The notes below the pieces were generated by a model. It had not been told where the DNA came from. It saw nothing but the letters and a program-made list of their open reading frames with translations, and did no database searches. A stretch of 31,411 nucleotides of DNA. It comes from Thamnocephalis sphaerospora (lineage: Eukaryota > Zoopagomycota > Zoopagomycetes > Zoopagales > Sigmoideomycetaceae). The stretch's first letter is position 1; each line of letters begins with the position of its first letter. Position numbers and translations under genes: made by a program. This document shows positions 21,761-29,927 of the stretch, one piece after another. Location of the stretch: the NCBI GenBank assembly GCA_003614735.1, contig KZ992560.1, positions 1 through 31,411 of the forward strand, in the 5' to 3' direction.

Positions 21761-22686
21761 ATGTCGTCCAGCGCCATCGTCACGCCCGGCCAGCGGCTCG
21801 GACGCGAGCATCAGTATCGCACGGGACCAGGCACCTACGTGCGCAACTCTGTCATTCATGCGTCTATTGTCGGCACGCGAGAGATTCACTCTGCCGCCGA
21901 AGAAGGAGAGGTAGGCCGGTCGAGGATGCAACGCTTTCATGTGCTAAAACCAACGTCTGTGTCTGTGCAGCTCCCAACGATATCTGTGACGCGCGGACGT
22001 GAGCAGACGACACTTCCGCAGGTGGACAGCATTGTAGGTGGTCGGCTGTAGCGTGGATGCTGCAGCAGCTAGGTTTATAGAGCGGCGCCCGATACTAGGT
22101 GACGGGAAAAGTGCTGCGCGTCAACCCACGTTTCGCCACTGTGGCCATCATGGCCGTCGGACCGACGGCGTGCCGCGATGAATTCCAGGGCATCATTCGG
22201 TGAGCACGACTCATCCTATGATCCATGAGGAGCATGACGTTGACTGGTAACGGCTGTTCCAGCGTCCAGGATGTGCGTGCAACAGAAAAGGACAAGGTCA
22301 AAATCTACCATTGCTTCCGGCCGGGCGACGTCGTTCGTGCTCAGGTGGTATCCTTTTACTGACTATTGCGGTGCTGCGGATACTATAACGCGAGCTATGA
22401 CTGCCTTGATTCAAGCTGCTTGCCCGCCGATTTAGATCTCTCTGGGTGATGCGCGCTCCTACTATCTGTCAACGGCGCAGAATGAGCTGGGTGTTATCTT
22501 TGCACGCAGTGTTGCAGGTGGGTTGGACTTGCACACACTTGTGTGGGCGGTGCCGATAGCGCGGCGCTCACGGCTTGTTGCTGCACCGTCGCGACAGGCG
22601 TGCCGATGATTCCCATTTCGTGGCAAGAAATGCAGTGCACCAAGACCAAGACCGTGGAGCTCCGAAAGTGCGCTAAACCCATGTAG
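21761..22686 (+). CDS. CSL4: RNA exosome cap subunit Csl4
   Basis: Csl4 is one of three S1/KH cap proteins that sit on the RNA exosome ring and guide substrates for 3'-to-5' decay and rRNA processing. Six exons: 21761-21910, 21971-22033, 22099-22199, 22263-22344, 22436-22517 and 22598-22686, giving 188 residues (human EXOSC1 195). The N-terminal domain has VTPGQRLG and GTYVRNSVIHASIVG. The S1 domain begins near residue 72 (VTGKVLRVNPRFATVAIMAVG), with the family signature VRATEKDKVKIYHCFRPGDVV and SLGDARSYYLSTAQNELGV. It ends with PISWQEMQC, as in the human protein. Exon 2 uses the in-phase GTAGGT donor at 22034. Five short introns, 60-91 nt, all fit GT-AG. Stops 61 bp before the end of the convergent oligoribonuclease gene. 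Confidence 0.94.
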
Positions 22687-22747
22687 CGTGTTTAATGAAC
22701 ACTACTCTGTGCTGGATACGAATGAGCGTGGCTTGGGCATAGTGCAT

Positions 22748-23700
22748 CTACGTGGTTGCAGGTGGGGCAACAAAGCAGGCCTTGCGGTAGAATTCCAGCT
22801 CTTTCAAGCTTTCCTTGATATCATCCAGCGCGCTAAGCAGACGTGTTAGAGTGCTGATAGACAGTTCAGACATGCTTCAGTACTTACCGGTGGCTGCACT
22901 TCTTTTTTGGCGCAGTCTGGAAGATGGCCGGATACCAGCGACGCACCAGCTCCTTGATCGTGCTGACGTCTATCATTCGACGAGTATAAAATGAGCCTCG
23001 TCTACACTTATAGCAATCTTGCGTCGCTTGTACACACCAACGTTGCGATAGTGCAAGTGTGCCTCCAGCCGCGGCATATCTTTGCGCAGAAATACACGGT
23101 CTGCATGCACGGAATTTCCGGCCAACGGTGCAGTTCGTGCATCCGGGACGTATTGCTGAACAAAATCCAGTACCGCCCGTTCCGCCTCCGCCATGGTGAT
23201 TGTCGATGCAAGCACCGCGGCCGTTAGACCAGACTATCGTGCATACAACGATCAGCATTTGCTGTGCACAGTATATCTGCAACGCAACAACAGCCTGCTT
23301 ACCGAGCCATGGTGCTCGCGACACCATGCGTCCATGCCATCCATGAGCGCTTTTGGCTGGTTGATGATCAGCTCTGGTCCCTAGTGTCATCGAGTGCTTA
23401 ACCAGCCTGCCGGCGTGAACTGTGCCCACCGACAAGCCGCCTACCTCGGCTACAATGTTGAGGTCGCCGTCGGTGATGAGCACGGCAATTTCGATAATGC
23501 AGTCCTTGCTTGCGTCCAGCCCTGTCATCTGCCGCACAAGCACCAAGTGTACTCGCCAGTCAGCAGAGATGCGCTGCTGTTTCTAGTCACGCTTGTGCCC
23601 GCACCTCGCAGTCAATCCAGACAAGCGGTTCCTTGACGGACACCGTTGTCTGCGGTCCTTGCGACGCGTGCTGCTGCTGCTGCTGCTGCTGCTGCGACAT
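22748..23700 (-). CDS. REX2: Oligoribonuclease (DEDDh 3'-5' exonuclease)
   Basis: Degrades the short oligoribonucleotides left by larger exonucleases; the fungal and animal enzymes act in mitochondria and elsewhere. Six minus-strand exons: 23700-23605, 23528-23445, 23380-23303, 23233-23038, 22969-22888 and 22832-22748, giving 206 residues. The DEDDh motifs are present: LVWIDCEMTGLD (Asp 30, Glu 32), a central LAGNSVHADRVFL, and SHRALDDIKES at the end. HYRN-VDVST is restored with no gap by the exon 4/5 junction, and GPELIINQP by exon 3. Phases agree throughout. The N-terminus is unusual: eight glutamines follow Met-Ser, and no clear mitochondrial presequence is visible. An open upstream frame could add one, but it has no splice-independent support. 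It is convergent with CSL4 and shares a 159-bp divergent promoter with the DUF2039 gene. Confidence 0.94.
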
Positions 23701-23859
23701 TACTGACAGTCTGTGGGGTCGACAGGAAGAGGCGAGTTGCTGGCGGTGTTTTTGCCACTGGTGTGTTTTCTTCTTTTCTTGCTGCAACACCGCCCAGTCT
23801 TTGCCCAATTGCTTTTTGGACTGCACGCTGCGCGCCTGCCTGCTTGCACACGTATCATC
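23701..23859. promoter_or_regulatory. Shared divergent promoter of REX2 and the DUF2039 gene
   Basis: The start codons lie 159 bp apart, back to back. The stretch is TC-rich on the + strand (TTCTTCTTTTCTTGCTGC). No TATA box is visible. Confidence 0.6.
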
Positions 23860-24523
23860 ATGTCGGGACGTATTTCCACAGGAGGCCAGAAAAAGGGTCA
23901 AAAGTATCAGAACAAGGAGGCGTACCATCATAACCGCGCCTCCAAAAAGACGGCCAAGATTCTTGCGCTGCCCATTTCGCATGTATGCACGCATTGCCGC
24001 GAGGTGCTCGAGTGGCGCAAGCAATTCCGCAAGTACAAGCCGCTTACGCAGCCAAAAAAATGGTAAGCAGACACGCGGCTGCCGCTGGGCCTGCCGTTGC
24101 TGCGGCTCAATTAACCGGCCTATCGATTGTAGTCTGCGCTGCAGCCAGAGGACGGTCAAGCAGGCTTACCATGTTATCTGCGTGTCATGCGCCAACAAGG
24201 ACGGCGTGTGCGCAAAGTGCAACAAAAAGCCGCCGGTAGTTGGCGCGTAAGTGATGGTCGGCCGGGTGTGCATCGTGGAGATGCGCGCAGCTAACGACGG
24301 TGTTCTGCCTAGTCCGGAAACCGCACAGTCTCTTCAGCAAAAGGAGCGCGAACACGAACAGCTGATATCGGGCATGACAGAGCGACAGCGGCGGACGTAC
24401 TTGCGCAAGCTGGAGCGTGGCGATTTGGATGAAAAGGAGGGTGAAGACGAAGATGAGGAGAGCGATGTAGAAAGCGCCGACGGTGAGGCTGAGGCCGATG
24501 AAGATAGTGACGCGAGCGCATGA
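23860..24523 (+). CDS. C9orf85-type (DUF2039) protein with four CxxC pairs
   Basis: Conserved eukaryotic protein of unknown function. Three exons, 23860-24062, 24133-24246 and 24313-24523, give 175 residues. Splicing restores PKKC-LRCSQRTVKQAYHVI, matching the human C9orf85 block KPKKCVKCLQKTVKDSYHI, and CREVLEWR-QFRKYKPL matches as well. Eight cysteines form four CxxC pairs (43/46, 68/71, 84/87, 94/97), which should bind two zinc ions. Residues 1-40 are basic with GQKYQN, as in the family. The C-terminus (about 140-175) is a very acidic tail of Asp/Glu/Ser. The basic head, zinc core and acid tail suggest nucleic-acid or ribosome-related binding, which is inference. Starts at the first ATG after the shared promoter and ends 91 bp before the F-box gene. 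Confidence 0.88.
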
Positions 24524-24614
24524 GTGTAGTAGCAGTGGTGCAGCACGATAAATGCTCATTAGTATTCTGGTGTGGCGCTTGTATGCCCTCGTATGCTCTT
24601 CATTCGCCTTTAGT

Positions 24615-26354
24615 ATGTCCCATCTTGAACGATTACCCAGTGACGTTGTCCTGCATCACCTGCTGCCGCAGCTGGACCCTGCCACGTCGCTGCGACTGGG
24701 GAGCGTAAACAAGCACTTTTGGCTGCTGTTACGTAGCAATGACCAGCACTGGCAGCGCTACTACCGTGCGGAAGTTGCCACCTGGCGTCGTGAGGGAAAG
24801 CTGGTGCTCTACCTGACGCAGCGCTTTGGCGGAATCTGCGGTGCATACTGGGCGCGTCGCCGACTGGAACAGCGATGGCGAGACGGCCTTGACAGCTGGC
24901 AGCGGGTTGTCTGGCAGTGTCCGACGCCTGTAGGTCGCAGGGTAAAGGCGGTCGACGCAGGAATAGTGGCCGTACGCTTGGACGACTGCCAGATTGCGCT
25001 GCTGGGCGACGTGCCCGAGGAGCAGCACACGCAGACTGCGACACCTGTTGAGCCGACCGCGCTGCTGAGCATACCGCCGCATATCGTTGAGCTCATGGAG
25101 CATGGCGCCATTCCCGAGGTCAAGTCTGAGGAGTCTGCAAAGGCTGCAAAGGCAACATCCAATGTGACAGAGATTGCTTCGCCAGCAAAGGCACCCGCAG
25201 AGCATGTCCCGAAAGACGAGTGGATTTTCCAAAACATCATGATTGGCGAAAAGCGTATTCTAGCGTTTCTCTCGCGAAAGAAGGATGCGCCGCCTGTGCT
25301 GCTGTGGAACGCGCAGACACTCGAGTTTGAACGGTGCATCTTTGGCGGCTTTTTCAAGTACCTGCGACTGACAGACAACTTTCTGATGGGACTGCGTGGT
25401 ACCGATGTCGATATGGCAGCCTATCATCTGGGTGAGCCGGATACCAGCTGCCAGCGCGTATTTCGCCATGTCGACGCGTTTGTCGGCACGCATCCATGGC
25501 GGGAGGATATGTATGTGTCCTACGACCGTGCTGCCACCGGTAGCCGCAGATTTGTGCATGAGAACTCGGGAAAGACAGCCGCCGCTAGCGCAGACGACTG
25601 GGAGGGAGATTACGCCAATTGGCGCATCTGGCACCTTTATGAACCGGGCGAACGCTACGCTGTCGATGCACCTCCGGAAGTGATTGCCGGCCCGCGATCC
25701 GAGTCGGCACTGAAGGGCACCGTCCTGTTGCGCGGACACACTATTTCGAGCGTGCACGGCGCACAGCTGGCCGGTGACAATCTTGTTGTCTTATGGGGCT
25801 CGGGCCGCGACGACGAGACAAGGCAGTATGTTGGCTGGGTAATGTACTGCAAAGTCAATGCAGAGACAGACGAGCATGGAGAGCGCCCCTACTACTATAA
25901 CCCCACGCACAAGTGGATCTTCAAAAGCAGCCCATACGACGTCATACCCATGCCAGAATACGGAGTGCTGGTGGTCTGTATAGAAGGCGACTGCGCTGTC
26001 CTCGACACAAAGACCGGCGCCACACGGTCGATAATTCATCTTAGCGCTAATGGTACACTCTACAACCTGCTGGGCCCGCTGTTTGTCGATGTAAACACCA
26101 ACCAAGGCAGCGTAACACTCGTGGACATTTTGCTTGGCAAGGTATTATGGACGGACCAGAAACTGACTAGCACTCCCGGTATTTCGAATAGCCGGCCAGC
26201 GTCGTCGCCAAGCAGCGCCACTGGCGCCAAAGCGAAAGGCATACGCATACCAATGCCAATGCCACCGCAGATCACCGTTGCCAGCACGCGTATTCTGGTG
26301 AACAATATCTGCACGGAACGTGACCGCGTTCTCACCATTCACGCACCTCTCTAA
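24615..26354 (+). CDS. F-box protein, function of C-terminal region unknown
   Basis: An intronless frame of 579 residues. The F-box fits residues about 4-50: LERLPSDVVLHHLLPQLDP, then SLRLGSVNKHFWLLL and HWQRYYR. Such proteins bind Skp1 and carry substrates to SCF ubiquitin ligases. The Met at 24615 is chosen because it starts just before the F-box; the frame is open 21 codons further upstream, but that stretch is hydrophobic and overlaps the promoter. A Lys/Ala/Pro-rich linker lies near 180-200. The remainder (about 210-579) has repeating patches of hydrophobic strands ending in Trp or Tyr, such as RILAFLSRK, PPVLLWNAQTLEFERCIFGG and LVVLWGSG, as in a beta-propeller, though no WD signature is present. 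Convergent with the seven-helix gene. Confidence 0.8.
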   Translation: MSHLERLPSDVVLHHLLPQLDPATSLRLGSVNKHFWLLLRSNDQHWQRYYRAEVATWRREGKLVLYLTQRFGGICGAYWARRRLEQRWRDGLDSWQRVVWQCPTPVGRRVKAVDAGIVAVRLDDCQIALLGDVPEEQHTQTATPVEPTALLSIPPHIVELMEHGAIPEVKSEESAKAAKATSNVTEIASPAKAPAEHVPKDEWIFQNIMIGEKRILAFLSRKKDAPPVLLWNAQTLEFERCIFGGFFKYLRLTDNFLMGLRGTDVDMAAYHLGEPDTSCQRVFRHVDAFVGTHPWREDMYVSYDRAATGSRRFVHENSGKTAAASADDWEGDYANWRIWHLYEPGERYAVDAPPEVIAGPRSESALKGTVLLRGHTISSVHGAQLAGDNLVVLWGSGRDDETRQYVGWVMYCKVNAETDEHGERPYYYNPTHKWIFKSSPYDVIPMPEYGVLVVCIEGDCAVLDTKTGATRSIIHLSANGTLYNLLGPLFVDVNTNQGSVTLVDILLGKVLWTDQKLTSTPGISNSRPASSPSSATGAKAKGIRIPMPMPPQITVASTRILVNNICTERDRVLTIHAPL

Positions 26355-26741
26355 CAATAAATACGCCACTGCATGGTGTGTGGTAATCGCTTCATTTACA
26401 GCAGTATTAAACGGCGTATTGGTACTGTGAGTGATTGTGTGGTGATTGTAAGATGCTGCGACACCTAGCAAATGCCTGGATGCGGCTGACCCAAAGCAAA
26501 CACTCGTCCGCACCGTTTGCCCACACTGCATCCCATCCGTGTCAGCATTGTCAGGTTGTACAGCTTCCAACAAAGTATACTGAGAACAGCAATGTCGAGG
26601 ACGGTGCAGAATCAGTGAGGCGACAAGCAAGGCAAAGATGTGATCGGTGCACTACGCACACCAGCAGCATCAAGAGATACAAATGAACGCATGCAGCATG
26701 CAGCAGTGGCGATTGACTTTGCGTACAACAGGCGATCGCCA
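26355..26741. other. Convergent 3' intergenic region
   Basis: Lies between the F-box stop (+) and the seven-helix stop (-). Besides the poly(A) signal nothing is seen. Open frames on both strands are short and unrelated to known proteins. Confidence 0.5.
26356..26361 (+). terminator. Poly(A) signal of the F-box gene
   Basis: A perfect AATAAA one base after the F-box stop codon. It is the only canonical signal so close to a stop in this window. Confidence 0.6.
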
Positions 26742-27558
26742 TTAGACGGCTGCTTCGGCCGTCTGCGCTGTAGCCGTCGGAAATGTCGAAGTGCCAATGG
26801 TGGTGGCTGCGCGCGAGCTGGGGTCAAACGCGCTGGGCTTATCCTGGTAGAAGAGTAGCGCGTCATTGGGATACAGCGTCACGCCAACCCAAATCCACGA
26901 CGCTATCGCCGCCAGGATGCCTGCACCGGCCAAAGCCAGGATGCTAGACAGAGCAAAAAGCGCTGTGAGCACACCCAGGCGCATTATCTGGGTTTGCTTG
27001 CGGCGCAGACCGACGCTGTCGCCGCTGGCGCGCTGCCACAGATAGGCACAAAAGGCCGCCTGTCCGATAACAACGGCAAGCGAGAGACCGTTGAATATTC
27101 CGCTCAGAGCGCCGAATGCGCTCAGAATATTAAACGCAACGTAGACGAGCGCCAGTGCCATGGTGGCCTTTTGGAACATGGTTGCCATCCGCGGACCCAG
27201 CGTCTCGTGCATGGAAAGAATCCAGAGGTAGATCAGGTGGAGAACCACCGCCTTGCGGAAGACGTCCAGCGCAACATCTACCTGCCAGAGCCACTTGCTG
27301 GTGGCCAGGCCGATGATCGCCACCACTAATGTCACTGGAACGGAACGCACAAAACGTCAGCCTTCTGTCGCCGCGTCATGCAGCATACCGGTAAACAGCG
27401 CAATACAGGTTTGCCACTCTGCACCTACACGCAGATATAGCCAGCAGTGCCATGTAGTGGTGGCTTTTGCTGGAACGAATGCGCATAACGTAGACGCCAC
27501 ATGCGACAACGTTCACCGCCAAGGAGATGATGTTGGCGACGAGTTCGATAAGCCCCAT
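26742..27558 (-). CDS. Unrecognised protein with about seven membrane segments
   Basis: Two minus-strand exons, 27558-27429 and 27334-26742, joined over a 94-nt intron (GTAGGT..TTCCAG, phase 1), give 240 residues. The join completes a hydrophobic segment (LLAISA-LTLVVAIIGLA), which supports it. Likely membrane segments lie near residues 4-26, 36-55, 65-84, 93-115, 120-140, 155-178 and 180-200. The first loop is basic (RIRSSKSHH) and another loop is RRKQTQ. The C-terminal tail (about 205-240) is soluble and Ser/Thr/Ala-rich. A seven-helix layout recalls receptors or small transporters, but I see no rhodopsin lysine, no GPCR motif and no known family, so no function is assigned. Convergent with the F-box gene; start context is CATCATGGGG. 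Confidence 0.65.
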
Positions 27559-28673
27559 GATGCCTTATGTGCCTGTCACCGGAATGAACGGGGATAACGA
27601 TGCAATGCAGAGTTGGCGAACAACAGTGCCGCGAGGTGTGAGGAGCAGTGAACGGCAGAGCGGATGTGCCACTGGATGAGTGAGGAAATGCACAGAAACA
27701 GCGAGGAAGGGAAGCGCGTGGTGAGCAGGCAGGATGATGCTGGGGCAAGGCCAAAAAAGAATCAGCACAGCCGAGCTACTAAATTTGGAGTTTATTCGCT
27801 CAATGCCAACGAATTGGCGCGCACAATATCACCCACTCGTCATCGGCTCGTGCCTGTACCTGCACGCTGCGGAAAGACAGCACGGCAACTGCGCTGCTGT
27901 ACGCGCCTACTCTGCCAGCATCTATGCTAGTACTGAGCCAAAATTGGCGCTTTGGCGCCTTTGCCATGCCAACCCATGTGTCCAATGCTTCTCTCCGGAG
28001 TGCATGTCGCTGATCTGCTAGACTGCTAAACTCGTGCGCAAAACAAAAAAATAGCCGCGGAGCAGTGCGCACTGACAGAGCCCGTAAGGGATGCAGTGAA
28101 AGGCACATGTGGCACGGGAACAACAGAGGTGCAGGCTATTGCACAAACAGGTGGCGAAAGACCAGCATGTCAGTCTACTTTGTGATCTAATTAGACGGCC
28201 AAGTTTTTTATGCATGTCACATGCAGGCAATAATATGTCGTTAATTGACATCTATCGCTTTATGGCATGCAATGATTAAAAGCACGGCGTACTTGTCGAT
28301 ATGCTTTCCGCGTAATGTGCCAATGGCCTGTTGTAGGGAGCATGGCTGCTGCATGGCTGCAGATCCAGCTTTTTAATGCTGCCTCTTCAATTGCTATTGC
28401 CAACCTCGCGTCGCACCCACGCGCTGATAAGATGCATGGGTGATCTACGCCTACTCGTGCCGCATCCAGACTCCACCGACAAGCAACTAGTGTTTCGCAT
28501 AGTCTTTTGCTACTAGGACTACATAAACGACCGCAGACTAGGTCGATTACGATCCGCACAGTTTGGGCACTGGTTCTTTCCGAGCGATCATGCATTCTAG
28601 TAGACACGAAATGGGCCAGCCCAATTGTTATTGAAAAGCAAAACGCGCCATCAAAGGTGCTCTGAGCAGCCGT
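27559..28673. other. Intergenic region between the seven-helix gene and the chitinase gene
   Basis: Contains the promoter of the seven-helix gene on the left and the 3' flank of the chitinase on the right. No gene is supported. Two adjacent GGCGC elements (27944-27959) are noted separately. Confidence 0.5.
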
Positions 28674-29927
28674 CTAGCAGGCACCGCTACCGGCTCCGTG
28701 AATGGCATTCATAAGCTCGCCATTATCCTGATTGAGCGCCCAGATCATGGTGCCAGCATACTGTGTGCGTGCAAACTTGGCCTTTAGGCAGATGCTCTTG
28801 GGATCGTCGTAGCTGACGAGCGTCTTTTTGGCCGCGTTGTAGATCCACGGCGTGCTGGTATCGCTGTCCCATCCCTGCGTCCATTCCTTGTTTGCAACCT
28901 TGTATTCCTTGCCAAGGACACCTTCGCTGCGCAGATTAGCCCACTTCCAGATGCCAGACGACTCTTCGGGTTCAGAGCAGGTGTCGGCCTCCTTGGTATT
29001 AACCTCGTTGGTCTCGACTTCCTTGGGGTCGGTCGGCTCGATGTCATCGCTGTCGCCCTTCACTTGTGCCTTAACAATGGGCACATACATGTTGTCATTG
29101 GTCGGCGCAGCACCGGCGACAGTAACAGCGCGTCCGTAGAACGGTACTCCGATTACAATCTTTCCTGCTGGGAAACCAGCGGTTGACCACGCATTAGCAC
29201 CATCGGTCACGCTGAATTGGTCGCCGCCCTTGCTGGAGTACTTGAGCGGTGCGTTCGGACCTGCCGTCTGGCCCCACCGGCCGTTGATATCGTAGGCCAT
29301 GATGAGAACATAGTCGAGCAGTTCTGCGTATTCCTTGACGTCCTTGAGCGGACCATCTGGGCCATCAAACGGCTGAACGCGCACCGCCATGGAGATACTC
29401 TTTTCGGTGCCGAGCTTTTGGCGCAGCTCCTTGAGCAACAGCAGCAGGTTTTTGGAATCGTTTTCCTTGTCAACCACATTGCAGAGGTTGCCACCACGGC
29501 CAGGAAACTCCCAATCAAGATCGATGCCGTCCAGATTGTACTCCTTTACAGTCTTCAGAACCGACTCGACAAAGGCGGTCCGTGTTTTTACGCTTGCTGC
29601 CATGGTGCTAAAGTACCGCGAACCGGTCCAGCCACCAACGGAGAGGTCTACTTTGACATTGTTGGCATGTCCAAGGCTGACAACTTCCTTGAGTATGTCA
29701 CCGGTGTCCAGCTTGAGCTCATAGGTTGCCTTGTCCAGCACGGCAAACGCATACTTGACGTGCGTGAGCTTGTCGAATGGGATTTTACTGGGCGGAAAGT
29801 CCTTGGCCGTCCAGTCGCTGTAGTAGCCGACATTAACGGCGGAAGGCACAGTGGCTGCCGACACGATGCTGGCGCTCAGCGCTAGCACCGCAGAAACGGC
29901 GAGTGGGAAGACTTTGGAAAGGTGCAT
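28674..29927 (-). CDS. Secreted GH18 chitinase
   Basis: Endo-type hydrolysis of chitin through substrate-assisted catalysis; in fungi used in wall remodelling, nutrition or attack on other fungi. A single exon of 417 residues from ATG 29927. A signal peptide (1-24, cut near VSA-AT) is followed by the GH18 barrel: VNVGYYSDW, the SxGG element (DLSVGGW, 95-100), the catalytic DGIDLDWE (133-140: Asp 133, 136, 138 and acid Glu 140), MAYD (210-213), GVPFYGR (260-266) and the closing TMIWALNQD with Trp 396. An Asp/Glu/Thr-rich insert of about 35 residues (289-323, with one Cys) occupies the place before the GIWKW strand. No chitin-binding module or GPI signal is seen. The start is the last in-frame Met before the signal peptide and has a TATA box 95 bp upstream. 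Confidence 0.95.
   Translation of the reverse strand: MHLSKVFPLAVSAVLALSASIVSAATVPSAVNVGYYSDWTAKDFPPSKIPFDKLTHVKYAFAVLDKATYELKLDTGDILKEVVSLGHANNVKVDLSVGGWTGSRYFSTMAASVKTRTAFVESVLKTVKEYNLDGIDLDWEFPGRGGNLCNVVDKENDSKNLLLLLKELRQKLGTEKSISMAVRVQPFDGPDGPLKDVKEYAELLDYVLIMAYDINGRWGQTAGPNAPLKYSSKGGDQFSVTDGANAWSTAGFPAGKIVIGVPFYGRAVTVAGAAPTNDNMYVPIVKAQVKGDSDDIEPTDPKEVETNEVNTKEADTCSEPEESSGIWKWANLRSEGVLGKEYKVANKEWTQGWDSDTSTPWIYNAAKKTLVSYDDPKSICLKAKFARTQYAGTMIWALNQDNGELMNAIHGAGSGAC

Noticed and set aside
27813-27837. About 20 of 24 bases match between 27813 and 21388 (GGCGCGCAC-ATATC)
   Set aside because: The match does not extend on either side, and one copy lies at an intron edge of LYS12; I take it as chance.
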